A DNA stretch of 64,000 nucleotides from Alteromonas sp. MMG017 (GTDB lineage Bacteria > Pseudomonadota > Gammaproteobacteria > Enterobacterales > Alteromonadaceae): assembly GCF_018100795.1 (NCBI RefSeq), contig NZ_JAGJDY010000004.1, forward strand, positions 124,001 through 188,000, in the 5' to 3' direction. The notes beneath the pieces are model-generated. The model searched no databases. It was given only the letters and a program-made list of their open reading frames with translations, and was not told the origin of the DNA. Made by a program: the position numbers and the translations under genes. Positions 44,499 to 52,554 of this stretch are shown one piece after another (the first letter of the stretch is position 1; each line of letters opens with the position of its first letter).

Positions 44499-45980
44499 CT
44501 ACAGTTTCAACATGCTATAATCAGAAAGGATTGTACCTGTTCTTGTCCTTACCAAATAAGTGCGTTTGTCATCAGGGTTTACCTTCAATGAAAGCTCACC
44601 GGCCATTTCATCAATCGTAAACTTACCGTCACCGACATAAATAAGCGCATATTTTTTAGGCCGTTGAGCCATTATCATCATGCCTGAAATATACAGATTT
44701 CCACCTTCTGCTGTCACAACGGCAGGCTCTTTCAAAAACGCAAAGGGCTGCTTGTATTCTCCTACCCACTGAGATACTAGCGCTTGAGGTAAAGGCGAGT
44801 TATCCGGCTTTAAAGGCATTGATTGCGACCAGCCTAATTGCTCAATAGTCGTTTTCCTGATGGTGTCGATCACCGGCATACGCGCACCGTTACCACCATT
44901 CCCTAAGATCACAAGCGCCCGGCCGCCTTCCATAGTCGCTCTCATCTCTCCTCCTGTGCCAGTATTTGAGCCGCCATGTGAAAACCAATCCAGATTACCG
45001 TCAGCGTCACCTCTAAACCAACCGGCACTCATTCCATTCACAGTACTGAGGGTGTGAATTTGGGTGGTCATAGCTGCCACCTTAGGTGAAATTACGCGAG
45101 TGGGTTTACCCGCTAATGCCATCTGATAATCAATTAGAAAGTTGGTTAAGTCTGAAGGTGTAGACCACATACCCGAAGGCGCAATTTGTGGGCAAATCGG
45201 CAGCCCGGTTTTTATGACTTGCTGATCGTCGTCATGTACCTTGGCAACATTAGCAGGAAACTCTGGGTTACCTGGTTGATACATAGTGGTGTGGGTCATG
45301 TTCAGAGGGTCAAACAGCATGGTTTTGGCAAGTTGCTGTAGTGTTTTCTGAGTCGTGTCTTCAATAGCAGCTTGTACCACCACATATCCGCCGCCACTGT
45401 AATCCCACTTTTCTCCTACTGGAGCTTGAACGTGCACTGGCTTGTCGTACCGTGGTAAATTTTTTCCGTTTAAGGTGTCCATTAACGTAGGGATGTTGTC
45501 GTCACCCTGGTAAAAATCAGCATAACCACTTTGACTAGTGCCCGCAGTGTGAGTTAATAAATCGCGGATGGTAACCTGGCGCTCTTGGGTAAAGTCAGTT
45601 TCCGCTAATTGCCAACGGGTAAGATAGTGATTAACGGGCATATCCCAGTCGATAACACCTTTTTCCGCCAACATGGCTGCAATAGTGGCAGTTACCGGTT
45701 TAGACATTGAGGCAGTAGAAAAAGCGGTTTCGGCATCAATGAGGTCACCAGTACCAACGCTTTTTTCACCGGCAACATGCCGTGCCACTATTTGATAATT
45801 ATCGACAATGGCCACACTCACGCCAGTGAGTTTATGTTCATTGAGCAGTTCGTGATAATTGATTCCCAATTGCTGCTCAGTGATGTGCTGCTCTGACATG
45901 GTTTTGGCGACCACGTGAGAAGGGGGCGTTAAGTTAAATAACACACTTAAAACAAGAACGGGTAAACAGGGTTTATACAT
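44499..45980 (-). CDS. Exported serine hydrolase of the class C beta-lactamase fold
   Basis: A 493-residue protein with signal peptide and the PF00144 motifs. Ser91-Met-Ser-Lys94 (STASMSKPVTA) is the nucleophile motif, and Tyr-Ser-Gly (WDYSGGGY) stands in place of Tyr-x-Asn. The HGG segment WFSHGGSNTGTGGEMRATMEGG replaces KTG. This pattern fits esterases or D-amino-acid peptidases of the family more than true AmpC. A beta-rich C-terminal domain of about 100 residues follows. GAGG lies upstream of the ATG. Confidence 0.82.
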   Translation of the reverse strand: MYKPCLPVLVLSVLFNLTPPSHVVAKTMSEQHITEQQLGINYHELLNEHKLTGVSVAIVDNYQIVARHVAGEKSVGTGDLIDAETAFSTASMSKPVTATIAAMLAEKGVIDWDMPVNHYLTRWQLAETDFTQERQVTIRDLLTHTAGTSQSGYADFYQGDDNIPTLMDTLNGKNLPRYDKPVHVQAPVGEKWDYSGGGYVVVQAAIEDTTQKTLQQLAKTMLFDPLNMTHTTMYQPGNPEFPANVAKVHDDDQQVIKTGLPICPQIAPSGMWSTPSDLTNFLIDYQMALAGKPTRVISPKVAAMTTQIHTLSTVNGMSAGWFRGDADGNLDWFSHGGSNTGTGGEMRATMEGGRALVILGNGGNGARMPVIDTIRKTTIEQLGWSQSMPLKPDNSPLPQALVSQWVGEYKQPFAFLKEPAVVTAEGGNLYISGMMIMAQRPKKYALIYVGDGKFTIDEMAGELSLKVNPDDKRTYLVRTRTGTILSDYSMLKL

Positions 45981-46146
45981 ATCAATCGCCTCATGGGTAG
46001 GTAATGAGGCATCTATGTTATTGCGTTCACAGTTTGTCAGATCATATTCTGCACCAACTGCTCGATAAGCCCTACCAACTGCTCAAATAAGCTTATAGAC
46101 TCTTGTTATACTTGCATTAACTCGACCTAACCTTGCGCACTTTTTA

Positions 46147-47916
46147 ATGAAAGCCAGAACCAACACGCTCATATACTTCTTATTATTTAGTGCAATGGCT
46201 GCTCTGGTTGTTGCTGGCACAGCGATGTTTCAATCTAACAGAGCAAATGAGGTCGATGAAAACATCATATTCAGCAATACCTATTATTGGTCTGAAGATC
46301 ACCAACAGGATTTCCGATCCCGCCCATCGGAACGTACAAATTGGCGAAGTTCAACTTTTCGAGGCATAGCCCACGTCGACACACCGATATGGGTTCAGAT
46401 AGATTTTACCATCGATGAGCTTTCACCAAATCCTATGGGCGTCTTCGTTTCGGTAATGGGCTCATTCGATGCGTATTGGAATGGCGAGTACATTGGTAGT
46501 AACGGCAAGCCTGCACTCACCAAAGAAGAAGAAGTCATAGGCGATATCGACAAGGTGCTGCTTATCAACAAAGATGCTGTCGTCATTGGGCAGAACACGT
46601 TGAGTTTATACTTGTCGAGCCATCATCATCCTTCAGAAGTCCAGTATGGCGGCTTCTTTGCCTTTGTTAGTGACTACACAACCTTGATCGCCATGTCGAT
46701 TAAACGCGCGTTACCATCACTGTTAATGTTAAGTGCGCTTGGGTTATTGGCGGTGTATTGCTTTATGCTTTTTGCATCAGCTTGGCGTGAAGTGCAATAT
46801 TTGCTGTTCGGGTTACTGTGTAGCGCCACCATGTTACTCATTATCACCGAATCGGCCCGCGGTATTATTGGTTACACCTACGATTGGCACCTTCCGCGGT
46901 TAGAACTGGTGTTAGGACTTTCATGCTGTTTGGGTATATTGTTCGTAGCCTTTATTACCTGTGTCGTTAAGCTTTCTTCTGCGTGGAAGTTAGGTTGGTT
47001 AAGCCTGGTACTTGGCATTCAAGGATATTGGTTACTCACTCTATCCGGGTATGATGATCGCAGTCTTCTGGTCTTTGTATCCAGTGTTGGTATTTGCGGG
47101 CTTGTCTGCATTCAAGGCCTTGTACAAAAACGGGCGCACAGCGGAAAACTACTTTGTGCATTACTGGTGTTTATCTCGCCGGTGTTAAGCAATACTTATT
47201 CTTACATGGATACATTTTTCTTTATCTCGTTTTCTGTTTTAAATGTATTCATTTTATACTTAACCTTAAATTCAATCCGTACGGAACGGCAAGCGCTACT
47301 GCAAAGCCAGCTAAATGCCAGTCGTATGGAACTGGAATTGTTAAAGCGTAACCTACAACCTCATTTTATTATGAATACGCTTACCGCAATTGAAGAATGG
47401 ATTGAAGAGGACCCCAAAACTGCCGTCAATTTTATTCAGGCGCTCGCCAACGAATTTCGATTGCTGATCAAGCTTTCACAGCAACCGCTGATTGCCCTTG
47501 AACACGAAATAGCACTATGCCAAAGCCATCTGACCATTATGGGCTATAGAGCCTGCGTAGATTTTCAGTTATCCCAGGACATAAAAAACGCTCAGGTATT
47601 GTTGCCTCCGGGGGTTTTGTTAACCCTGTTAGAGAATGCTATTTCACACAACCGTTACCGGGAAGGTGCGTTTGAATTTCAGCTAACTCAGCGCCTGAAT
47701 GGCAACAAACAAACATTAACGCTGCAAATACCCTTATCTCCTTATCAAGGCTCAAGTGGGTTACAAACCGGTATTGGCAATAAATATATTCAATCTCGAT
47801 TTAAAGAGAGTTTTAACCATGACTGGGCTATGCAAGAGCGCCGCGACTCACAAGCTGTTACGGTGGCGCTCTCGTTTCCAATGATTGAAAAAGGTGTCAC
47901 ATGCAACATTGGGTAA
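46147..47916 (+). CDS. LytS-type sensor histidine kinase
   Basis: A 589-residue membrane kinase. The N-terminal 175 residues form an extracytoplasmic beta-rich domain, followed by seven or so membrane segments (about 178-370) as in 7TMR-DISM proteins. The His_kinase (PF06580) domain has the phosphoacceptor in LKRNLQPHFIMNTLTAIEEW with His406. The ATPase part shows LLENAISHN (N box) and a reduced glycine box in GSSGLQTGIGNKYIQSRF. It overlaps its response regulator gene by 16 bp, so the two are coupled. The signal is unknown. Confidence 0.88.
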   Translation: MKARTNTLIYFLLFSAMAALVVAGTAMFQSNRANEVDENIIFSNTYYWSEDHQQDFRSRPSERTNWRSSTFRGIAHVDTPIWVQIDFTIDELSPNPMGVFVSVMGSFDAYWNGEYIGSNGKPALTKEEEVIGDIDKVLLINKDAVVIGQNTLSLYLSSHHHPSEVQYGGFFAFVSDYTTLIAMSIKRALPSLLMLSALGLLAVYCFMLFASAWREVQYLLFGLLCSATMLLIITESARGIIGYTYDWHLPRLELVLGLSCCLGILFVAFITCVVKLSSAWKLGWLSLVLGIQGYWLLTLSGYDDRSLLVFVSSVGICGLVCIQGLVQKRAHSGKLLCALLVFISPVLSNTYSYMDTFFFISFSVLNVFILYLTLNSIRTERQALLQSQLNASRMELELLKRNLQPHFIMNTLTAIEEWIEEDPKTAVNFIQALANEFRLLIKLSQQPLIALEHEIALCQSHLTIMGYRACVDFQLSQDIKNAQVLLPPGVLLTLLENAISHNRYREGAFEFQLTQRLNGNKQTLTLQIPLSPYQGSSGLQTGIGNKYIQSRFKESFNHDWAMQERRDSQAVTVALSFPMIEKGVTCNIG

Positions 47917-48596
47917 TTGTGGAAGATGAGGTGATGGTGGCAAAACGCCTTATGCGTTTTATTCAACAAATTACCGCAGATGCGCCGACAAAACTTCATC
48001 ACTTTCACAGTATTGATGATGCCAGGGATCACATGGCGAATCATGCTGTCGATCTGCTTTTTTTAGATCTTAATTTAGGAGGTTTGGACGGCTTTGAGTT
48101 ATTAAAAGATCAGTTAGCCCAAAGCTTTCACACCATTGTGGTATCAGCCAATACCGATCGAGCCATAGAAGCGTTTGAATTGGGCATACTCGATTTTGTT
48201 GCCAAGCCCTTCACCCTGGAAAGAGTGGCAACCGCAATTTCGCGCGCGGAACTCAAAAGCGCTCAACAAGGCTGCCGGTTTTTAACTTACCGAAGACATG
48301 GTGTCATTGAGTTATTGCCCATTGAAGATATTGCCTACATCAAAGCAGCCGGTCACTACAGTGAAATAATCACCCACGATGACCGTACTTTGCTGCACGA
48401 CAAGAACATTGAAAAGCTGAATCAACTACTCGCAAAGGACTTCTTTCGCGTCCATCGTTCTTACTTAGTACCGCTGCAAAACTGTGAAAAAATCAGTACC
48501 GATGTTGGTAGTAAATACTGGTTGTGGTTAAAAAATGGCGAGCAACTTCCCGTGGGCAGAACACGAGTTAAGGCCCTAAAAGCCGAGCTTATTTAA
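47901..48596 (+). CDS. LytTR-family response regulator
   Basis: A 231-residue regulator. The receiver domain has acidic pair ED at 8-9, phosphorylation site Asp56 (LLFLDLNLGG) and the conserved Lys in FVAKPFT. The LytTR DNA-binding domain starts near residue 130, with IAYIKAAGHYSEIIT and FFRVHRSYLVPL. Members bind direct repeats upstream of surface, exopolysaccharide or transport genes. It is translated from the overlapping kinase gene; its target is not evident. Confidence 0.9.
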   Translation: MQHWVIVEDEVMVAKRLMRFIQQITADAPTKLHHFHSIDDARDHMANHAVDLLFLDLNLGGLDGFELLKDQLAQSFHTIVVSANTDRAIEAFELGILDFVAKPFTLERVATAISRAELKSAQQGCRFLTYRRHGVIELLPIEDIAYIKAAGHYSEIITHDDRTLLHDKNIEKLNQLLAKDFFRVHRSYLVPLQNCEKISTDVGSKYWLWLKNGEQLPVGRTRVKALKAELI

Positions 48597-48770
48597 GCGC
48601 TCTGGGCCGTGAGCTTAGGTAACTCGTTCGACATGGAATCGGCAAGATACCTAAAGATATTTCTGATCGAAAAAAAGTCATAGCCTCTACACACTATATC
48701 GGTAAGGCATTCCCTAATGCGAAGCGGAGAACTGCCAAATTTAACTGCATATTACGGTATAGGTGAACAG

Positions 48771-48890
48771 GTGAGTAACGACGACGGGCAAATTCAGGTA
48801 CGCGGCGCTCGGGTACACAATTTAAAAAATATCAGCGTTGATATACCCAGAAATCAAGTGGTGGTATTTACCGGCGTGTCTTATTATTGA
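48771..48890 (+). pseudogene. 5' fragment of an UvrA-like (class B) excinuclease gene
   Basis: From GTG 48771 (AGGTG upstream) the frame reads [18 protein letters not shown], then [19 protein letters not shown], and then leaves the family and stops. UvrA proteins continue GVSGSGKSS, so the gene is cut immediately before the Walker A glycines. What follows is IS982-like transposase sequence in another frame. No other UvrA sequence is present nearby, so most of the gene has been lost. Confidence 0.8.
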
Positions 48891-49062
48891 GACAATAAAT
48901 GACCAACTAAAAAACATTTCGTTCATTGAACACTCAAGGCACCGCAGTATGAATGGATTTATGCTTAATTTACTCGCAGGATTGGTGGCTTATTGCTTAA
49001 AGAAAGATAATCCATCCCTTGATATTACTGACGTTGAGATAAATTCTATGGTCGTTGCTTAA
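48880..49062 (+). pseudogene. 3' remnant of an IS982-family transposase
   Basis: The frame encodes [20 protein letters not shown], then [20 protein letters not shown], ending near 49062. This is the characteristic C-terminus of IS982-family DDE transposases ([20 protein letters not shown]). The rest of the element is missing, so it cannot transpose. The left junction falls inside the UvrA-like gene at about 48879. Confidence 0.8.
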
Positions 49063-49107
49063 ACAGATCTGGGGTTAGCTAGATTTCATACCAACTTCAT
49101 AAATAGA

Positions 49108-49126
49108 AACGAGAACCATTATCATG
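49108..49126. promoter_or_regulatory. Fur box upstream of the siderophore-interacting protein gene
   Basis: AACGAGAACCATTATCATG contains CGAGAACCATTATCA, which matches the 7-1-7 Fur consensus TGATAATNATTATCA at 11 of 14 positions. It lies 35 bp upstream of the start codon of an iron-reductase gene, as expected for Fur repression. Confidence 0.65.
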
Positions 49127-49160
49127 TAGAATGAGCTCGTTGTCCCACTTGGAGAAAATC

Positions 49161-49940
49161 ATGTCTAAACCCGCACCTCGTGTTGTTGAAGTTATCGAGT
49201 CTTTCCGCGTAACACCAAACATGCAACGTATTGTCCTTGGCGGCGCTACATTAGAAGACTTTCCAGAAACTCGCCCTGGCGCCTACGTTAAATTACTTTT
49301 TGATTTAAATGGCAACCCTATAGTAAAGCCTGCGAAAGATAGCCCCGTTGCGATGCGAACCTACACAATAAATAGCTTCGATAGACAAAAAGCACAAATG
49401 ACCATCGATATGGTAGTGCATGTTAAAGATGGCGTAACTGGCCCTGCGGCCGCATGGGCCCTAAGAGCAAAAGAAGGCGATAAACTAACGATTGCAGGCC
49501 CTGGCAGCAGTAAAGCGTTAGCTAAAGACTACGAGTGGGTGCTCTTCGCAGGCGATATGACTGCACTGCCTAGTATTCGCAACTATTTACAAGCGCTTCC
49601 TAGCCATACTAAAGGCATTGCCGTTATTGCTATTGAACATGAAACGGATGCCACCGTGCTAGAAAAACCTGAAGGCGTCACTGTTCAGTGGGTATCTAAA
49701 AAAGAAGCAACATTATCTGACGCCATGCAGCGCACTAACTGGCCAGAGGGAACGCCTGCGGTATGGGTGGCGTGTGAATTTTCACAGATGAGAAAAATTC
49801 GTTCGTGGCTAAAAGACGAAAAACAGGTACCTCACAGCCAAGTTTATATTAGTAGTTATTGGCGTGAAGGCCGCAGCGAAGATCAACATAAGATAGATAA
49901 ACGCCAAGATGTTGAAGCCTTTGCGAAACAGCTTGCCTAA
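49161..49940 (+). CDS. Siderophore-interacting protein, NADPH-dependent ferric-chelate reductase family
   Basis: A cytoplasmic FAD-binding reductase that releases iron from ferric siderophores. The FAD domain has RTYTI (RxYTxR-like) and VVHVKDGVTGPAAAWALRAKEGDKLTIAGPGSS. The C-terminal NAD-binding part has VLFAGDMTALPSIRNYL and VWVACEFSQMRKIR. It belongs to the SIP/ViuB/YqjH family. Start 49161 is chosen for GGAG 6 nt upstream; the ATG 30 bp earlier lacks a site. A Fur box lies upstream, and no siderophore biosynthesis or receptor genes adjoin it. Confidence 0.88.
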   Translation: MSKPAPRVVEVIESFRVTPNMQRIVLGGATLEDFPETRPGAYVKLLFDLNGNPIVKPAKDSPVAMRTYTINSFDRQKAQMTIDMVVHVKDGVTGPAAAWALRAKEGDKLTIAGPGSSKALAKDYEWVLFAGDMTALPSIRNYLQALPSHTKGIAVIAIEHETDATVLEKPEGVTVQWVSKKEATLSDAMQRTNWPEGTPAVWVACEFSQMRKIRSWLKDEKQVPHSQVYISSYWREGRSEDQHKIDKRQDVEAFAKQLA

Positions 49941-50157
49941 TTAGCATTAAAGCAACAATTTTGCTGTGCCGTGAAAGCATAAAACCCTGTACGACTTTCA
50001 GCGCCCTGTAAATAATGCAGAGCGCTGGTATTAGCTCCTTTATAAAAACCAACAAAAATCTATATTGATCAAGATGTTAATCTTTGGAATGGGGATTGCT
50101 ACTTATTAAGTGCAGTTCACAATAACCACTCGGTTATTCTTTTTAAAGGAGCAACAT

Positions 50158-50349
50158 ATGAACAATGATCGTATCGAAGGCAACTGGAAAGAAATGAAAG
50201 GTAAGGTACAACAGCAATGGGGTAAACTTACCGATGATGACCTAGACGTCATTGATGGTCGTCGTGAAGAGCTAGTAGGCAAGATTCAGCAAGCGTACGG
50301 CAAGAGCCGTGAAGAAGCCGAAAAAGAAGTGGATAGCCATTTCAACTAG
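50158..50349 (+). CDS. CsbD-family stress protein
   Basis: A 63-residue, very hydrophilic protein, MNNDRIEGNWKEMKGKVQQQ, continuing WGKLTDDDLD. The RIEGNWKEMKGKVKQ-type opening and the Y-G-KSREEAEKEVD end are diagnostic of CsbD. Family members are abundant general-stress proteins of unknown mechanism. AAAGGAG is 7 nt upstream of the ATG. It is followed by its own terminator, so it is a single-gene unit. Confidence 0.9.
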   Translation: MNNDRIEGNWKEMKGKVQQQWGKLTDDDLDVIDGRREELVGKIQQAYGKSREEAEKEVDSHFN

Positions 50350-50385
50350 GCACTTCACCTAAGCCTTAATGGCTAGCAGTACAAG

Positions 50386-50412
50386 AAAAGCCCCATTCGG
50401 GGCTTTTTTTAT
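50386..50412 (+). terminator. Terminator after the CsbD gene
   Basis: AAAAGCCCC-ATT-CGGGGCTTTTTTT forms a short GC stem with a long U-tract 37 bp after the CsbD stop. Confidence 0.85.
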
Positions 50413-50463
50413 GCGTAAAACAACCTAACCGTCAGGGCTAAACCCCTTTGTCAGGACTTAACA

Positions 50464-50985
50464 TCAAGATTCCGTATCAGGCTTTAAGTTGTTGCTAATT
50501 TCTCTTGCATCAAAGCTTGTAGACGACGTGGGTCGAGTACCCTTGCCCATCTCAATATTCAAAATACTTTCGATTTCGCTCTTTTGTGAGCCACCTACGA
50601 AAATACCAGATTCAAACTGGGTTGTAGGGTGGTAAGACGTTCTACAAGTAATAACGCCACACTCAGTTACCCTCGCATAGCGTTGGCTAAAGCCAACCTG
50701 AGGTGATGTTTGTACACGCTCTTTATCTACCATGGTTTCCCGATCAGTTACGACAAACCAATCGTAACCTTTTAGTAAGGTCAATTCCGCCGAGCGGTAC
50801 ATGGCATAATCCATGGCTTTACTCTTATCCGACCCTCTACCTTTGAAGTGAACACGGTATTGGGTTTCGCTTAATTTACTTTCGGTATACCCGAAGCCCC
50901 CTTTAGATGCCTGTCGGTAATCGGGTTGGCTCGCACACCCTGTCATTACTATCACTGCTAGAAACGCTATAAATTTAGTTTTCAT
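50464..50985 (-). CDS. Small lipoprotein, CC0125/CC1285-like
   Basis: A 173-residue exported lipoprotein with signal MKTKFIAFLAVIVMTGC (Cys17 in MTGC). The mature start has GGFGYTESKLSETQYRVHFKGRGSDKSKAMDYAMYRSAELTLLKGYDWFVVTD, typical of the CC0125/CC1285 lipoprotein family. Two cysteines in ECGVITCRTSY may pair. It overlaps the anti-sigma gene by 11 bp and is the third gene of the ECF operon, so it is probably an envelope output or sensor component. Function unknown. Confidence 0.75.
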   Translation of the reverse strand: MKTKFIAFLAVIVMTGCASQPDYRQASKGGFGYTESKLSETQYRVHFKGRGSDKSKAMDYAMYRSAELTLLKGYDWFVVTDRETMVDKERVQTSPQVGFSQRYARVTECGVITCRTSYHPTTQFESGIFVGGSQKSEIESILNIEMGKGTRPTSSTSFDAREISNNLKPDTES

Positions 50986-51823
50986 TAACTACTCCTTCGG
51001 CAGCCTTAGACTGCCATCCATGATTAATAGCTTGCTGCTCTTGCTCTCTATTTAATGGTGTGGACACCATTAACAAATCTATCTCTTCATCAAGCACTTT
51101 GTTGGCACTTGCCGTTTGATATTCACTTTTATCGCGCCCCGCTGTTATCAGCTTACTGGCGTGAAGTTGCCAAATGCCCTGATTATTTTTACATGCGATC
51201 ATGACATTCAGTTCATCTTCACCTTGTATCTGCGCCTGCCTGCACAACTGAGATTGAATATTCATAAACGACAATTGTGGCACTATTTCCATGCCCGCAT
51301 CGGTTACCATCATCTCGCCCGTTAAGTTATTATCAAGGGCTTTAGATACATTCGCCCAATGGCTATTCGTTGTCGAAGTGATTGCTGGGTCAAGGGGGGC
51401 TGTATGCTCCGATTGCATCAAGGTTAGCCCTGCCACTAACGCCACACCAGCCGCTAACGACAAAGGTACTTTCCACTTCCCACTACTTTCAGATTCTTGA
51501 GTCTTGCGATCAAGTGAGGTTACGTTGCTTGATATGCGCTCACCTGTATGGCTTGAACTTACCTGATCTGAGTCGAAGTCCGCTTGCTCAAGATAGGCTT
51601 CTGAGGAAACATCGTCTGCAAGCAATGCCACTACGCTATTAGGTAAAGGTTTTTGCGTTGCCGCATCAGCTGCCGCTTTCACCATCATGTCTACCTGCGC
51701 CAAAGACGCTAAACGGTCTGACAAAGTAAGATCATTGGCAATCGACGCTCTAACGTATTCCATGTCTTCATCGCTAAGTTCTGCATCTAAAAATGCTGAA
51801 AGCATTTCGTCAGATATTGTCAT
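50975..51823 (-). CDS. Membrane anti-sigma factor
   Basis: A 282-residue protein with cytoplasmic N-terminus (MTISDEMLSAFLDAELSDEDMEYVRASIANDLTLSDRL), the usual sigma-binding helix bundle, then one membrane segment at about residues 128-146 (VPLSLAAGVALVAGLTL) and a periplasmic domain. No zinc-binding HxxxCxxC is present, so it is a non-ZAS type. It overlaps the ECF sigma gene by 4 bp and the lipoprotein gene by 11 bp. It probably holds the sigma factor until an envelope signal triggers proteolysis. The role follows from position and architecture. Confidence 0.82.
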   Translation of the reverse strand: MTISDEMLSAFLDAELSDEDMEYVRASIANDLTLSDRLASLAQVDMMVKAAADAATQKPLPNSVVALLADDVSSEAYLEQADFDSDQVSSSHTGERISSNVTSLDRKTQESESSGKWKVPLSLAAGVALVAGLTLMQSEHTAPLDPAITSTTNSHWANVSKALDNNLTGEMMVTDAGMEIVPQLSFMNIQSQLCRQAQIQGEDELNVMIACKNNQGIWQLHASKLITAGRDKSEYQTASANKVLDEEIDLLMVSTPLNREQEQQAINHGWQSKAAEGVVNEN

Positions 51824-52308
51824 AGCACCACCTCCTGTTGTGGATTTAGCATATTACTGAGTTTGCTTCGTGCCCTAGCAAGCCTGCTCATAATGGTCCC
51901 CGCCGGTACCTCAAGGACCTCTGAAGCATCTGAGTAGCTCATTCCTTGAATGGCAATAAGTGACAAGGTCTCTCGCTGCTCTGGGGGTAATTCTCCCATG
52001 GCCTTACTCACCTGCTTTAATGTAATGCCACCTGAAAGCGCTTCATCCAAGTGCGCCTCATCCTGCGCCTGCAATTCAGGGTTAACCGCCGCACTTGCTC
52101 TTACTTTTTGCGCACGATATTCATCTATCCACAAATTTCGGCAAACTCGAAATGCCCATGCCATCAGTGTGGCATCTTGTGGCAAAGATTTAGTCAGTAG
52201 TTTCTCAATCGTATTTTGCAGTAAATCATCAGCATCATGTATATTGCCGGTAAGTGAAAACGCAAATTTTCTCAATGATGGAACGAGTTCAGTTACTTCT
52301 TCTTTCAT
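51820..52308 (-). CDS. ECF RNA polymerase sigma factor
   Basis: A 162-residue group 4 sigma factor. Region 2 has SLTGNIHDADDLLQNTIEKLLTK, and region 4 has LPPEQRETLSLIAIQGMSYSDASEVLEVPAGTIMSRLARARSKL; region 3 is absent, as in all ECF factors. It starts 28 nt after the predicted start point of a promoter of its own type, so it is probably autoregulated. Its operon partner is the anti-sigma factor. The divergent protease shares an identical promoter. Confidence 0.92.
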   Translation of the reverse strand: MKEEVTELVPSLRKFAFSLTGNIHDADDLLQNTIEKLLTKSLPQDATLMAWAFRVCRNLWIDEYRAQKVRASAAVNPELQAQDEAHLDEALSGGITLKQVSKAMGELPPEQRETLSLIAIQGMSYSDASEVLEVPAGTIMSRLARARSKLSNMLNPQQEVVL

Positions 52309-52338
52309 ACAATTTCCTATGAAATCACGCTTTATACC

Positions 52339-52369
52339 TAGTTAACGTTTGGTGCCGTGATTTATTCCC
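52339..52369 (-). promoter_or_regulatory. Predicted ECF promoter of the sigma/anti-sigma operon
   Basis: On the minus strand: GGGAAT (52369-52364), 16 nt, then CGTTAACTA, with CAAA just before the CGTT. GGAA-type -35 and CGT-type -10 elements with 16-bp spacing are the standard ECF pattern. It is identical in layout to the divergent promoter at 52377-52407. Confidence 0.75.
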
Positions 52370-52376
52370 AACGATA

Positions 52377-52407
52377 GGGAATTTTTTTCATCAACAAACG
52401 TTAACTA
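52377..52407 (+). promoter_or_regulatory. Predicted ECF promoter of the protease gene
   Basis: GGGAAT (52377-52382), 16 nt, then CGTTAACTA (52399-52407). It shares the 13-bp CAAACGTTAACTA with the opposite promoter. The two GGGAAT elements are only 7 bp apart. The predicted start near 52410 leaves a leader of about 145 nt before the protease gene. Confidence 0.75.
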
Positions 52408-52492
52408 AGTAATAGAAAAGGATTATCCATCAATAAGGGCACGTTTTATGCCAGCTTTACGGATGGATTAAGTAAGTCGCTCGTGGCGAGTA

Positions 52493-52521
52493 ACAAGCAC
52501 CTCAGGCCATGAGATGCTTGT
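52493..52521 (+). other. Hairpin in the protease mRNA leader
   Basis: ACAAGCA-C-CTCA, loop GGCCA, TGAG-A-TGCTTGT: an 11-bp stem with one internal mismatch in the 5' leader of the protease gene, ending 33 nt before the start codon. It may affect translation or mRNA stability. Confidence 0.45.
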
Positions 52522-52554
52522 ATGGGGTTAGCCGCAACGCAAGTGAGGTAAATT

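Noticed and set aside
44499..45980. AmpC-type antibiotic-resistance beta-lactamase
   Set aside because: The fold is right but Tyr-x-Asn is replaced by Tyr-Ser-Gly and the KTG motif by HGG, so hydrolysis of beta-lactams is not supported.
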